A stretch of DNA of 64,000 nt from Polyangiaceae bacterium (GTDB taxonomy: Bacteria; Myxococcota_A; Polyangia; Polyangiales; Polyangiaceae), in contig JADJRH010000011.1 of the NCBI GenBank assembly GCA_016712345.1, positions 4,836,001-4,900,000 on the forward strand, read 5' to 3'. The position numbers and the translations under genes are program-made. Positions 17,148-26,552 of the stretch are shown one piece after another. The notes beneath the pieces were generated by a model. The model searched no databases, was not told the DNA's origin, and was given only the letters and a program-made list of their open reading frames with translations. Numbering within the stretch: position 1 is the first letter of the stretch; every line of letters begins with the position of its first letter.

Positions 17148-17707
17148 GCGAACAGCACGCCGAGCTGAGCCTTGTTGCAGATGCCACCGATCTCCGAGCG
17201 ATGCACGACATGATCGCTCTTTCCGACGGTGGAACCCTTCGCATCTTTGAATGCGACGGTTGGACATCTGAAAAACCTGTCGATCGCGCATTGGCGTTGG
17301 CGGGCTTTCTACCCGGATCCGCGGCCTCACCCGTGCGCGTTCGCGTGTGTACATGTGACAGACCGATTGTTGTGTTAAAAAGTTTCGCCTTCCCACTCGG
17401 TTCAATAGGCCGGGTAGAAATGATGGTTCGCATGGCCATGGCCGGAAACCTCGGAGGGTTTATGCCACTTGTGGCCGGGCAAACCGGTTTTCATAGGGCC
17501 GCCGTTGCGTTTGAGCACGTGTGGAACGCGGCGGGTAGACCGCCGATCCGCACGGTTCACCCAGAACTTGTACAGGGAAGTGAAGCGTCGGGTGAGAGCC
17601 CCGCTTCATTGCTTGCGTCGGCGGTAAACGATCCCCGTGTGGCAGCGGTCATTCAACTCGCGGACGACGAAGAGCGTGAGGACGCCATTGCCGCAGAAGA
17701 AAGCTAA
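17144..17707 (+). CDS. Hypothetical protein coupled to vgrG (possible cargo adaptor)
   Basis: A soluble 187-residue protein starting MSEQHAELSLVADATDLRAM. No family recognised. The start ATG overlaps the VgrG stop (ATGA), so the two are translationally coupled. Genes in this slot of VgrG cassettes are often adaptors or chaperones that load an effector, which is the best guess here from position alone. The C-terminus is strongly acidic (ADDEEREDAIAAEES). Confidence 0.75.
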   Translation: MSEQHAELSLVADATDLRAMHDMIALSDGGTLRIFECDGWTSEKPVDRALALAGFLPGSAASPVRVRVCTCDRPIVVLKSFAFPLGSIGRVEMMVRMAMAGNLGGFMPLVAGQTGFHRAAVAFEHVWNAAGRPPIRTVHPELVQGSEASGESPASLLASAVNDPRVAAVIQLADDEEREDAIAAEES

Positions 17708-17773
17708 ATCGCTCTCCCAACCTTACCTGTGTACTCAACACTGAAACAGCCCAGTTACCCCTTTGGTTGAACC

Positions 17774-19186
17774 ATGGCGCAGAGACAGCTTCCCCAAGCC
17801 AGCAGCAACCTGATTGCCTCCAACGCAACCGCGGCAGAAGCGCCGACGTGGGCCAAGCTCGATCCGCTGTTTGGCGGTCTCACAGGCTCGCCCATTATTG
17901 TGAGCAACAACCCAGAAGGGCCTTCAGGGGAAGGGCTTCTTTTTTCCACAGAACAAAATCCTCTACCCAAAGACAAGGCGGGTAAGTTTCAACGTCGACT
18001 TTCCAACGTCAACTATGTTTCGGGTCTACCCCCCGGCACGCTGAGGACGTTCACGTTTTACATGCATCACCTCAATCAGCTTAAAACACAGGCCCGCGTG
18101 CACGTGTTTGTCGAAGCTGCCGGTGCCAACGCGGCACAGGTAAACGCCTTGGGAGTGGCGGTTTCACAAATGGACACGGGCACGCTCGCACCCGGGCAAA
18201 GCCCTTCATACCGCGTTTCAGAGGCTCTTTTGGGCGGCGGACTTTCAGTGGGAGACGGCGCCGGCTCGCAGATCGTCAGTTGGCAGGGTAAAACCATTGA
18301 GGGTGGAAAATACGCTGTGTTGGCCAATCTAAGCGCCGGAGCGGGCCACAGTGTCGACGCGAGAATTAAAGTTTCTTCTACCAACGGCGTGCCCCTCAAA
18401 GTCCGAGTTGTGGTGACTAAAAACAAGTCTGCGGCAGAAGCCTACGCGCTCAGCAAAGTGCAATTCGCCACCGGCAATATCCAGTGTCCGTGCTGCCGCA
18501 CCGCGGCTGCCTGGGGTACACCGACAGGCGTTTATCAATATGACAGTTGGCATGGCACGCTGGATGTCTCTGTCAAACAACCTACCATGATCCGAGGGTG
18601 GCGATTTGACACCGCACCTGGAAACAAAATTGAAAAGCGGCAAGTCGTCAAAAAAGAAATCTGCGTGTACGAAGACTTTTGTGTTCCCGCCGATGGTACA
18701 CCGCTCGGCCACGGCAATAACCAGCGCCCTGCGGCTCTCGGCTATTACAGTTGGAATAACCTTTCTTCGTTTCGACTCGGTGGCAAGTTAATCAACTCCA
18801 ATCACCGCGACAGCGATGCCTTCTCCACGGCCATGTACGGGGGAGAATACCTGCTCACATTCCGGGTGCGCAACGACTCGGCAAGCTGCGTCAACGCCCG
18901 CCTCCGGTTTGCAAGTTACCCCGGCACAAAACACCCCAAAGACGTTAAAGAAGGCCCGTCGCGCTTGTGGGACGGCGCCTTTTCAGTACAAATCAACCAG
19001 GATCCCAAAAAGATTGTGCGCGTCTTTACCAAACACACCGGCCCCATGTACGTTGACCTTGGCAGTAAAAAACTCAAACCGGGGGAGTCGGCGACCATTC
19101 AGATCCGCACGTTTGTTCCCGGCCTGATCTCCGCGCCGGGGGCACTGCTCTTGTCCACAAGCCCCTGTCAGGGCCAACAAGCCTGA
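17774..19186 (+). CDS. Hypothetical protein of the VgrG-PAAR cassette
   Basis: A 470-residue protein without signal peptide or membrane helices, rich in beta-prone segments. A central cysteine cluster NIQCPCCRTAAAWGTP (about residue 235) and later KKEICVYEDFCVP and SASCVNARL suggest metal binding or disulfides. The C-terminal part (LGSKKLKPGESATIQIRTFV) looks like a beta-sandwich. It lies between vgrG and the PAAR effector on the same strand, so it is probably a cassette component (cargo, adaptor or spike extension). I do not recognise the family and assign no function. Confidence 0.75.
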   Translation: MAQRQLPQASSNLIASNATAAEAPTWAKLDPLFGGLTGSPIIVSNNPEGPSGEGLLFSTEQNPLPKDKAGKFQRRLSNVNYVSGLPPGTLRTFTFYMHHLNQLKTQARVHVFVEAAGANAAQVNALGVAVSQMDTGTLAPGQSPSYRVSEALLGGGLSVGDGAGSQIVSWQGKTIEGGKYAVLANLSAGAGHSVDARIKVSSTNGVPLKVRVVVTKNKSAAEAYALSKVQFATGNIQCPCCRTAAAWGTPTGVYQYDSWHGTLDVSVKQPTMIRGWRFDTAPGNKIEKRQVVKKEICVYEDFCVPADGTPLGHGNNQRPAALGYYSWNNLSSFRLGGKLINSNHRDSDAFSTAMYGGEYLLTFRVRNDSASCVNARLRFASYPGTKHPKDVKEGPSRLWDGAFSVQINQDPKKIVRVFTKHTGPMYVDLGSKKLKPGESATIQIRTFVPGLISAPGALLLSTSPCQGQQA

Positions 19187-19196
19187 ATGCGCCGCC

Positions 19197-20162
19197 ATGC
19201 CTGCCATTTCCACTCGTGTTGATCTCTGCCGCGGTCACGACGCCTGCGCTCCTCGACCTTTCGCCGACCACAGTCCAGACGTCCGGGCCGAGGGTTTTGA
19301 GGTAACGCGTGAAGACGACAGTCTGGTAAGCCACGGTTGCCCGGACCACAGTCCCCACGGCGCAAGAGTGATCGCCGGTTTCCCAACAGTCACAGCCAAC
19401 GGAAAGCGCGTCGCCTACGTTGGAGCCTCGGTAGACTGCCCATCTGAAATCGTCGATACAGGCCGCCCAACTGTCCTTCTCAACGAGGGAACAGGCGGCG
19501 CCGCGCTCCACGGAAAATCGGGAGCTGCCAAAGGTACACAAACCGATCAACCGCCCGTTCGCGGCGGCAAATCAAACGTCAAGTCAGGCACCGACAAAGG
19601 TGGTTACAACTGCCGCGGTCGAGTTCAATACACCCAGCAAACGCCGGCCACATGCGGCATCGCCTCCATGCGCATGATTATCAACGGCACCACAAGCCAA
19701 AACGTGACCGAGCAACAGGTCGCTCGCACGGCCAACGGCTTGGAGGCGGTCACAGCAAGTGGTCAGAGTTGGGGCCCTGTGTACGCATCGTCGCAGGGCT
19801 CTTTTATACAGGGTCTACCCGGTGTGTTAAACCAATACGGCGTTCAGAGTTATTCAGAACCGCCACCGGCCGCTGTCGACGCCGACTACATTAACAGGAT
19901 CACCGCCAACGGCACCAAACCGGCCATTGTGATGATCTACGGCAGCAAACCCGGCATTGGACACCTGATTGTGGTGGACGGCGTCGATAAAAACGGCAAC
20001 GTCATGGTCCGCAACCCCGGGCGTGCGGGCGCGCAGGGATGTCAAACCTTCACCATGGCAGAACTAAACGGTCGCCTCTACCCAGGTCAACCGGTGGTTA
20101 TCCTCGGCAATCCCCCTCAAGGGTATCAACCTCCCGTCACCGTTCGGCCGAGGGCGAAATGA
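19197..20162 (+). CDS. PAAR-domain T6SS effector with papain-like (C39-like) peptidase domain
   Basis: A 321-residue fusion. Residues 1-96 form a PAAR tip domain (GHDACAPRPFADHSPDV, DSLVSHGCPDHSPHG, GFPTVTANGKRVAYVGASVD), which would sharpen the VgrG spike. After a Gly/Lys-rich linker, residues ~140-305 look like a cysteine peptidase of the C39/papain fold: oxyanion Gln and nucleophile Cys153 in YTQQTPATCGIASMRM, His256 in GIGHLIVVDGV, and Asn273 in VRNPG. A PAAR-peptidase fusion in a VgrG cassette is typical of an antibacterial effector, inferred to act in the recipient cell. The target (protein or peptide cross-link) is unknown. The stop overlaps the next gene by 4 bases. Confidence 0.85.
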   Translation: MPAISTRVDLCRGHDACAPRPFADHSPDVRAEGFEVTREDDSLVSHGCPDHSPHGARVIAGFPTVTANGKRVAYVGASVDCPSEIVDTGRPTVLLNEGTGGAALHGKSGAAKGTQTDQPPVRGGKSNVKSGTDKGGYNCRGRVQYTQQTPATCGIASMRMIINGTTSQNVTEQQVARTANGLEAVTASGQSWGPVYASSQGSFIQGLPGVLNQYGVQSYSEPPPAAVDADYINRITANGTKPAIVMIYGSKPGIGHLIVVDGVDKNGNVMVRNPGRAGAQGCQTFTMAELNGRLYPGQPVVILGNPPQGYQPPVTVRPRAK

Positions 20163-20761
20163 TCGACCCCGACGAGCCGATTGCGGACGATGTGACGGAT
20201 ATGCTCGCCGCCGCGTTGAAAACCGAGTCTGACAACATTCAACCCGTCGACATCGGCTATGAGTACTCTTGGGTTCAACGGCACCGGGTGGTTGTAGCGT
20301 ACAACGAGGCCAACGAAATGGCGGCCGTCGCCGTTCCTGAAGCGGGTGAACCGGTATTGCTCACGGGTAACCTCCCCGGTCTTTCTGCGTTTCTCGTTGC
20401 ATAACTGGGCGCCATTCCGGGCGGGCTTTCCCCTCTTGAACTTGCTGAAACGTTTCGCCGACTGATCTCTCCCCATCCCATGGGTCGAGTGGGAGAGCCG
20501 GTATTGCTCCAAATGGGAACCTACCCACAACCCGGTTACCTCGACGACAACGCGCGCGCCCAAGATGCGGCGGGCCGGCGTTTTTCAGCACCGCCGTCGT
20601 TTGTTGACCTGGGAGGTGGACGGTTTCGCCTGGAGTTTCACTATTGGACAAACGAAGGTGCCGTTGAACAATGGCTCCTTGAGGGGAATTCTTCGGCCCT
20701 CACAGGGGCGCAGGCCTCCATGCCCGCCGCCCCCGGATCATTTCAGTGGCCGTTTGGCTGA
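20159..20761 (+). pseudogene. Candidate immunity/adaptor gene split by one in-frame TAA
   Basis: From the ATG at 20159 (overlapping the effector stop) the frame runs 81 codons to a TAA at 20402-20404. The same frame then continues without another stop to 20761 with convincing protein character: LGAIPGGLSPLELAETFRRL, then GYLDDNARAQDAAGRRFSAP and GGRFRLEFHYWTNEGAVEQW. The whole would be a 200-residue soluble protein. A single C-to-T change of CAA (Gln) to TAA explains the break. The two halves share a motif (EPVLLTGNLPG and EPVLLQMGTYPQPG). Position directly after a toxin-like effector suggests an immunity protein. It may instead be expressed as two polypeptides, with an ATG at 20480 in the second part. 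A sequencing error cannot be excluded. Confidence 0.7.
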
Positions 20762-20772
20762 CGCCCGGAGGA

Positions 20773-23700
20773 TCACTGAACAACTACTTCAACAGCCACC
20801 GTCGAAACCGAAGCATCTGCCGCGGTTGAACCTACCGTCAGAACAGCCGAATAGCGACCGGGATTTAAGACGGCATAGTCAACCGCCACGCTGACAGTGA
20901 CGGATGGAGCCGTTGCGGTGAGTTTTGCAGCGCTGGGTGCAACCAAGAGCCACGGGACGTTAGCCGATGTTTGCACAGGAAGTTCGTCAGCAGCGGGAAC
21001 GCCTGCTCCACGCGATACCATCACCATTTGCGCGGCGGTCGCGTTCATCGCGTCCTTTTTATAAAACAGCCGAAGTGGGCTTGTGGTGACTGTTCCCATG
21101 ACGGTAATGGCCGCTTCGTTGGATGGTTGGGACTCAAGACTCTGCGCATTCGTGCTGCGCACCGCGATCACACGATAAGTGTAGGTTGTCTTGGCCGTCA
21201 CGTCCTTATCGGCGTAAGAGCTGACATTCGTGGGAACCGTCGTCAGTGTGGTGAATGCGCCCTGACCCGTCTTTCGTTCAATTCGAAACCCCGTTTCTGT
21301 GGTGGTCGTGTCTTTCCACGATACGTTGACGCTCGGGCCCACGGCCCCAACGGCGGCAAGAACAGTTGGTGGATTAAGCGGAATTGTGAAAACGCCCGAA
21401 CTGGAAGAGCCGGACGCGTTGGTCACCCGGATCTTCCCAGTCACCGCACCGTAGGGAACCGCGACGGTGATGCGTGTCATGTCACCTGAAACTCTGAATT
21501 GACCCGGCCCCAACTTGATGCGACGCTCTTTCACAAGGGAGGGCGCGGCCAAAAACGATACTTCGTTAATTCCCTCAAACTTCGTTCCCTGCTTGGCAAA
21601 GAGCGTCACGACCGTCATGGGTTCTCCACCCTTGGGCTTATAATCCTCCACCTGGGGAATCTGCGGCTTTACCACAAAATCACCCATTGTCTTTGCGGTA
21701 CCACCACCCGCTGTAATGACCTGAATAGGCCCAGTGATTGCACCTTCGGGAACTGCAACTCGTATGGAGTCGGTTGTGGCGTCGCTGAAGTTCGCTGAGA
21801 TTCTGGCGCCGTCTTTCCCGGTAAAAGTGAACTGCGGCGTATTGTAAAGACCTGTACCAAAGATGGTGACAGCGGTTGCGACACCGCCGCTCTTGGGGTT
21901 GAACTCTGTAATCACCGGCGTGACGGTGAAGTCGAACGGGTTCGATGGTAGACCCTCCAAATCGGTCGGCTTGTCGAGGAGAGTGTTCTTGACAATGATC
22001 TTACCCGTCTTGGCGCCGTCTGGAATCCGCGCTTTGATTTCTTTGTTGTCAAACGAGAGGATCGAGGCCAGGAGCAGCGGCGCCTTGTGGGCATTCAAAA
22101 AGATGACAATTGGAGCGGGTAGCTTCTTGACCCCTGCGGGAGCTGTTGGGTCAAAGTTGCTGCCGTTGATTTCGATTTCAGCACCGACCGGAGCCTTGTT
22201 GGGATCAACACCAAGAATCACGGGGAAGTCCTCGGGATCGATCACTTGGGGGAGAATAATCACCTTCTTTTTTACCGTGAGCGGCGCATCGCTCACATCG
22301 ACCACCTGAGTTGAACCGCTTTGCGCAACAACCGAAACTGTCAAGTTGACACTCGTGCTGCCCGCCGGAACAGTGCCCACTGGAACAGTCCACTTGTAGG
22401 TAGACGCTTGACCTGGCAATCCTGAGACAATCACGTTTGTGGAGGACGCGCCCACCGCGCTCTGCTCGATGCGATGGGATTCGGCACCGGAGCTGACCCA
22501 ACTGATAGTCAGCTCATCCCCCTCGGTAACCGCCCCTCCGTTGGGAGTCGTCACTCGGACCGTAATAGCCGCTGCGTTCGGCACGATCGTGATGGGCAGT
22601 GGAGCTTCATCTTGAGCCATGCTACCCGTGGTGTCATTTTTGGCGATCACCGAGATTCGAACGCTCACGGGCGCCGAACCCGGCGGCGCAATGGACACGG
22701 GCACTTGCCAAGAAAAACTGCGCGCCGAAGCCCCGAGCGCGGGAGCAATGGCCAGGCTGGGCCCGTTTCCCACTTGAGCCTGAACCACGTGGGAAGTTGC
22801 GTTGAGACTTGTCCACTCCACCACAACGACGTTGCCCGGCTTGTAAGATCCGCCGGCCGGCGCAGTCACTTCCACGTTTGGAGCGGCAATCGGAGCTTCC
22901 ACCGTAATCGGCGCTGACAGTAAGCTTTCCGCTGTCTGACCTGAAATATCATTCTTGGCGATCACTTTGATCTGTACACTTGCGGATGGAACGCCCGCCC
23001 CAAGAAACGACAATGGAATCTTCCAAGCGTAAGACATCGTTTGACCGGATAGACCCGCAATCAATGGGACGAACGCCTGCCCATTGGCAGCCGTCTGAAT
23101 GCGATGGGAAGTGGCGCCGGTGCTTATCCACTGAATCAATACAGTGTCTCCCGGTTTAACCTTCCCTCCGCTCGGCGCGACGACAGAAATGGAAGGTGCC
23201 TGGAGTGGAGTCGAATTGACGGTGATTGCTGCCGGACTCACGTCCTCGGCGGTTTTTCCGGTGGTGTCATTTTTGGCGATCACCTTGAAAAAGACTGACG
23301 CAGGAGGCGATCCGGCTGCAATCAGCGTGGTTGGAATGGTCCACACGAACACTTTGTCTGATCCTGAAAGGCCGGTAGCGATTGGGGAGAACGGTTGACC
23401 GTTCACCGCAACCTGAACACGATGCGAGGTGGCGCCGGTACTGACCCACTGGACAGCCACTTGACTTCCGACCGCAAAGGTTCCCCCGAAAGGCCCAGTA
23501 ACGTCCACCAAAGGGCCCACTGGAGCTGCTGGGGTGACGGTCACGCTGTCGCTTTGAGACTCGGCTGTCTGGCCTGTTCCGTCGTTTTTTGCAATGACCT
23601 TGAACACGACCTTTGCCGAAGCCGCACCCGCCGGGACGATCGCCGACGGAACCACGTACGAAAACGACCTGTCCGCGCCCGAAAGACCGGTAACAAGCGG

Positions 23701-24471
23701 AGAGAACGCTCCATTGTCAACCGCCAGTTGAATGCGATGCGATGTGGCCCCGCTGCTGTTCCATACGATGCCAATCGTCTGACCTACCGCAAAGGTTCCA
23801 GCGGTTGGAGAGGTCACCGACACGGTGGGGCCGGCAACAGCCGCGGCGACAATGACGATGTTTCCAGGTGCGATGTCCTCGGCGGTTTGACCGGTAGATT
23901 CATCGCGCGCAATTACCTTGAAGGTTGCACTGACCTGGGCCTTGCCCGCTGGGACAACCGACTCAGGAATGCTCCAAATGAAACTTGACGTGCTCGGCGA
24001 AAGACCTGTCGCAATGGGCGAAAACGCTCCGCCGTCGATGGATACCTGTACGCGGTGGGACGTGGCTCCTTGGCTGTTCCACTGCACAATGACGGCTTCA
24101 CCCGGCTCGAACGTGCCACCCGTCGGAGCAAAGGCATCCACCGAAAGAGTTTGAGTGGATGTTTTGGCAAGGAGCGTTCCGGAGCAAAAATCGTCGGCTA
24201 TTTCGGCCGTGATCTCATCGCGGGCGATCACTCGAACAACGATCGAAACGGGGCCGGACCCAGCGGGAACCAGTGTTTCAGGTATCTGCCAAGTGTAGCT
24301 TTTGGTGTTGGCCCCCAGACCGGTGACAATCGGGGTGAAGAGGATGCCGCCGTCCAATGAGTATTGGAGTCGGTGAGATGTAGCCCCAGAGCTGGTCCAG
24401 GACATGGAGAGCGGCTGTCCCGCCTGAATAGAAAACCCATTTTGCGGCTGAGAAAAAAACACGTTGGGCAT
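20773..24471 (-). CDS. Large repeat protein: seven Ig-like repeats, IPT/TIG-like, FN3 and C-terminal beta domains
   Basis: About 1232 residues. Seven tandem domains of roughly 95-105 residues each carry a W-x-S-x-G-A-T-S-H-R-[VI]-Q core (repeat 6 has NATSHVVQ; repeat 7 has GAESHRIE) and end in (V/I)IA(K/R)(N/D)(D/E). They are followed by three IPT/TIG-like modules, a fibronectin type III domain (PPTVLAAVGAVGPSVNVSW) and a C-terminal BACON-like beta domain (VPWLLVAPSAAKL). Such architectures are usually surface-exposed adhesins. I chose the ATG at 24471 because the frame upstream (to 24654) crosses a dispersed repeat element and overlaps ung. Neither start gives a signal peptide, which is odd for a surface protein. 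It ends 12 bases from the end of the convergent T6SS cassette. Confidence 0.85.
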   Translation of the reverse strand: MPNVFFSQPQNGFSIQAGQPLSMSWTSSGATSHRLQYSLDGGILFTPIVTGLGANTKSYTWQIPETLVPAGSGPVSIVVRVIARDEITAEIADDFCSGTLLAKTSTQTLSVDAFAPTGGTFEPGEAVIVQWNSQGATSHRVQVSIDGGAFSPIATGLSPSTSSFIWSIPESVVPAGKAQVSATFKVIARDESTGQTAEDIAPGNIVIVAAAVAGPTVSVTSPTAGTFAVGQTIGIVWNSSGATSHRIQLAVDNGAFSPLVTGLSGADRSFSYVVPSAIVPAGAASAKVVFKVIAKNDGTGQTAESQSDSVTVTPAAPVGPLVDVTGPFGGTFAVGSQVAVQWVSTGATSHRVQVAVNGQPFSPIATGLSGSDKVFVWTIPTTLIAAGSPPASVFFKVIAKNDTTGKTAEDVSPAAITVNSTPLQAPSISVVAPSGGKVKPGDTVLIQWISTGATSHRIQTAANGQAFVPLIAGLSGQTMSYAWKIPLSFLGAGVPSASVQIKVIAKNDISGQTAESLLSAPITVEAPIAAPNVEVTAPAGGSYKPGNVVVVEWTSLNATSHVVQAQVGNGPSLAIAPALGASARSFSWQVPVSIAPPGSAPVSVRISVIAKNDTTGSMAQDEAPLPITIVPNAAAITVRVTTPNGGAVTEGDELTISWVSSGAESHRIEQSAVGASSTNVIVSGLPGQASTYKWTVPVGTVPAGSTSVNLTVSVVAQSGSTQVVDVSDAPLTVKKKVIILPQVIDPEDFPVILGVDPNKAPVGAEIEINGSNFDPTAPAGVKKLPAPIVIFLNAHKAPLLLASILSFDNKEIKARIPDGAKTGKIIVKNTLLDKPTDLEGLPSNPFDFTVTPVITEFNPKSGGVATAVTIFGTGLYNTPQFTFTGKDGARISANFSDATTDSIRVAVPEGAITGPIQVITAGGGTAKTMGDFVVKPQIPQVEDYKPKGGEPMTVVTLFAKQGTKFEGINEVSFLAAPSLVKERRIKLGPGQFRVSGDMTRITVAVPYGAVTGKIRVTNASGSSSSGVFTIPLNPPTVLAAVGAVGPSVNVSWKDTTTTETGFRIERKTGQGAFTTLTTVPTNVSSYADKDVTAKTTYTYRVIAVRSTNAQSLESQPSNEAAITVMGTVTTSPLRLFYKKDAMNATAAQMVMVSRGAGVPAADELPVQTSANVPWLLVAPSAAKLTATAPSVTVSVAVDYAVLNPGRYSAVLTVGSTAADASVSTVAVEVVVQ

Positions 24472-24549
24472 GCCGCGAGTACGAACGCGCGGCACGCTCA
24501 GATCGGCGCTGAAATGGCTTGAAATGTTTCGACCGTGAGGCGCCCACTT

Positions 24550-24584
24550 CAATTCCAGTCTCACGGTTCGTTCGCACGCGTGAA
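24550..24584 (-). repeat. Dispersed 35-bp dyad element, copy F
   Basis: Minus-strand copy of the family-1 element (core CGAACGAACCGTGAGACTGG). It lies between the ung end and the start of the Ig-repeat gene, which argues that this stretch is not coding. Confidence 0.75.
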
Positions 24585-24632
24585 TGTCCGAACGCGTCTC
24601 TCCACGCGACGCGAAAGCGCCATGCGGTTGGA

Positions 24633-25310
24633 CTAGAGATCCGGTAACTGCCAATCAATCGGCGGCTTGCCGGCCGCTTGCAGCGCTCGGTTTACCGCCG
24701 AAAACGGCCTGCTCCCAAAAAAGCCATTTTTCGCCGACAACGGTGATGGATGAACGCCCTTCATCACCACATGGCGTGAGGCGTCAATCAGCTTTTCTTT
24801 TTTCTGCGCGTACCCACCCCACAGAACAAACACCACATTGTCCTTGGTTTCGCTCACCCGGCGAATCACGGCGTCGGTAAACGTTTCCCACCCTTTGCCC
24901 TTGTGAGAATTGGGTGAGTGTGCTCGAACAGTCAACACGGCGTTGAGCATGAGTACCCCCTGCTCTGCCCAAGAAGCGAGATAACCGTGGTTGGGTTTGC
25001 GAAAACCCACGTCGGTGGCGAGTTCTTTATACATGTTGACAAGCGAGGGCGGAGGTTTGACACCGGGCCGAACGGAGAAACAAAGCCCGTGAGCCTGACC
25101 ATCGTCGTGATACGGATCCTGACCAAGAAGCAGCACCCGCACGCGGTCAAACGGAGTGAGCGCAAACGCCGAGAAAACCTCGGCCTCGGGAGGGAAAACC
25201 GGATGCGCGCGCCGCTCTTCAGCGACAAAACGTTGGAGTTCTTGAAAGTAAGGTTTCTCAATTTCGGCGCCGAGAACACGGCGCCACGAGTCAGGCAGGA
25301 GTTCACTCAT
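24633..25310 (-). CDS. ung: Uracil-DNA glycosylase, family 1
   Basis: A 225-residue base-excision repair enzyme that removes uracil from DNA. The water-activating loop LLLGQDPYHDDGQAHGLCFS, the Pro-rich loop KPPPSLVNMYKEL, the uracil-recognition Asn in LMLNAVLTVR, and the DNA-intercalation loop GVHPSPLSAKNGFFG are all present. Length and motif order are those of standard Ung. No neighbour suggests an operon. Confidence 0.97.
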   Translation of the reverse strand: MSELLPDSWRRVLGAEIEKPYFQELQRFVAEERRAHPVFPPEAEVFSAFALTPFDRVRVLLLGQDPYHDDGQAHGLCFSVRPGVKPPPSLVNMYKELATDVGFRKPNHGYLASWAEQGVLMLNAVLTVRAHSPNSHKGKGWETFTDAVIRRVSETKDNVVFVLWGGYAQKKEKLIDASRHVVMKGVHPSPLSAKNGFFGSRPFSAVNRALQAAGKPPIDWQLPDL

Positions 25311-25447
25311 TGGGGGGCGACAATGCCAGACTTCACCGCGAAGCGAAAGAGCAACTTGGCACTGGGAGCAAGCACCCCGCGTTTCAGGTTACACGGACTG
25401 CGAGCCACATTCGTGGTATAAACAAACCGCCCATCGAGTGAAGCGCC

Positions 25448-26527
25448 GTGAATGCCACCCCCCTTTCCGAAATAGCTGAATCCCTTTGGGACGACGCGTT
25501 GGCGCTTGCCCAACAGCAACTCGGGCCGCCGCTCGTGTCGATCCTGTCGCCGCTCTACTGGCCTCACCTCGTGTCGGCGGTTCTCATGGCGGCGCTCGTG
25601 ATTGTGTGGGAGCGAAACCACGGCCGAGCGTACACATGGGCCTCTCTCAAGTCTACCCTTCGCGCGTGGGTTCACCCATCGGCCCTTACCGATTATACCT
25701 ACTGGTTCGTAAACGGTATTGTGTACTCCATGGCGGTTGTCCCCCTGCTCCCCGACGATGCGCCGCTGCGGGACGCCGTGGTAAGTCAGCTCTACAAAAC
25801 GTTTGGCGAGCGATCATCCCAAGAGCAAACCGGGACTTTGACCGTAACGTTGCTGGCGTTGGCTATCTTTGTAGCCTACGATTTTGGCCGTTTCGTCGGG
25901 CATTTTCTTCAGCACAAGGTGCCTTTTTTGTGGGAGTTTCACAAAGTACACCACACGGCCCGCGTATTAAATCCGTTCACCACCTTTCGCATGCACCCGG
26001 TTGACCTGGCGGTCATGGCGGTGTGTACATCCCTTTCGGTGGCGGGCATGGCCGGGTTCATCCTCTACCTATTTCCGGGTGATGAGTCGCTCTGGGGCGC
26101 GCTCAGTCTGCGCGTTGCGCTGGCCTTTTTTGTGTTTGACCTGTTGGGGTCTACCCTTCGCCATACAAGCGTTTGGTTATCCTACGGGCCTATCCTTGGC
26201 CGTATTTTTATCAGCCCCGCGCAACACCAAGTTCACCACAGCGCCGATCCCAAACACTTTGGTAAAAACATGGGCTTTGTACTGGCCATTTGGGATTGGG
26301 CAGCCCGCACGCTCTACCTCACCGGCAAACACGAAACTCTGACATACGGCGCCGGCGACGGCGATGACGACGCTTATCGGGGCCCGCTCCGCATTTATGG
26401 AATGCCACTCATTCGGGCAGCGCAACGAGTCTACCAAACCTGTCGAAAGGGGATGGGTAAACTGCGCGCGGCGGTGCGAGGTACATCCATCCCGCCCGTC
26501 GCTCCGCGCTCGGGAACGGACGGGTAG
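25448..26527 (+). CDS. Sterol desaturase / fatty-acid hydroxylase family membrane protein
   Basis: A 359-residue integral membrane di-iron protein. The histidine clusters that bind iron are FVGHFLQHKVPFLWEFHKVHHTA (shown split here: GHFLQH and EFHKVHH), NPFTTFRMHP and AQHQVHHSADPKHF. About four hydrophobic segments are visible, the first near residues 30-55. Members hydroxylate or desaturate lipids (sterols, carotenoids, sphingolipids, alkylglycerols). The substrate cannot be told from sequence. The C-terminal ~40 residues are basic and not conserved in the family. Confidence 0.88.
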   Translation: MNATPLSEIAESLWDDALALAQQQLGPPLVSILSPLYWPHLVSAVLMAALVIVWERNHGRAYTWASLKSTLRAWVHPSALTDYTYWFVNGIVYSMAVVPLLPDDAPLRDAVVSQLYKTFGERSSQEQTGTLTVTLLALAIFVAYDFGRFVGHFLQHKVPFLWEFHKVHHTARVLNPFTTFRMHPVDLAVMAVCTSLSVAGMAGFILYLFPGDESLWGALSLRVALAFFVFDLLGSTLRHTSVWLSYGPILGRIFISPAQHQVHHSADPKHFGKNMGFVLAIWDWAARTLYLTGKHETLTYGAGDGDDDAYRGPLRIYGMPLIRAAQRVYQTCRKGMGKLRAAVRGTSIPPVAPRSGTDG

Positions 26528-26552
26528 ATGCCCCAGCCGGCTTTTCAACGCC

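Noticed and set aside
24471..24654. Upstream extension of the Ig-repeat gene to 24654
   Set aside because: It would overlap the end of ung and read through dyad element F; the ATG at 24471 starts right before the first repeat.
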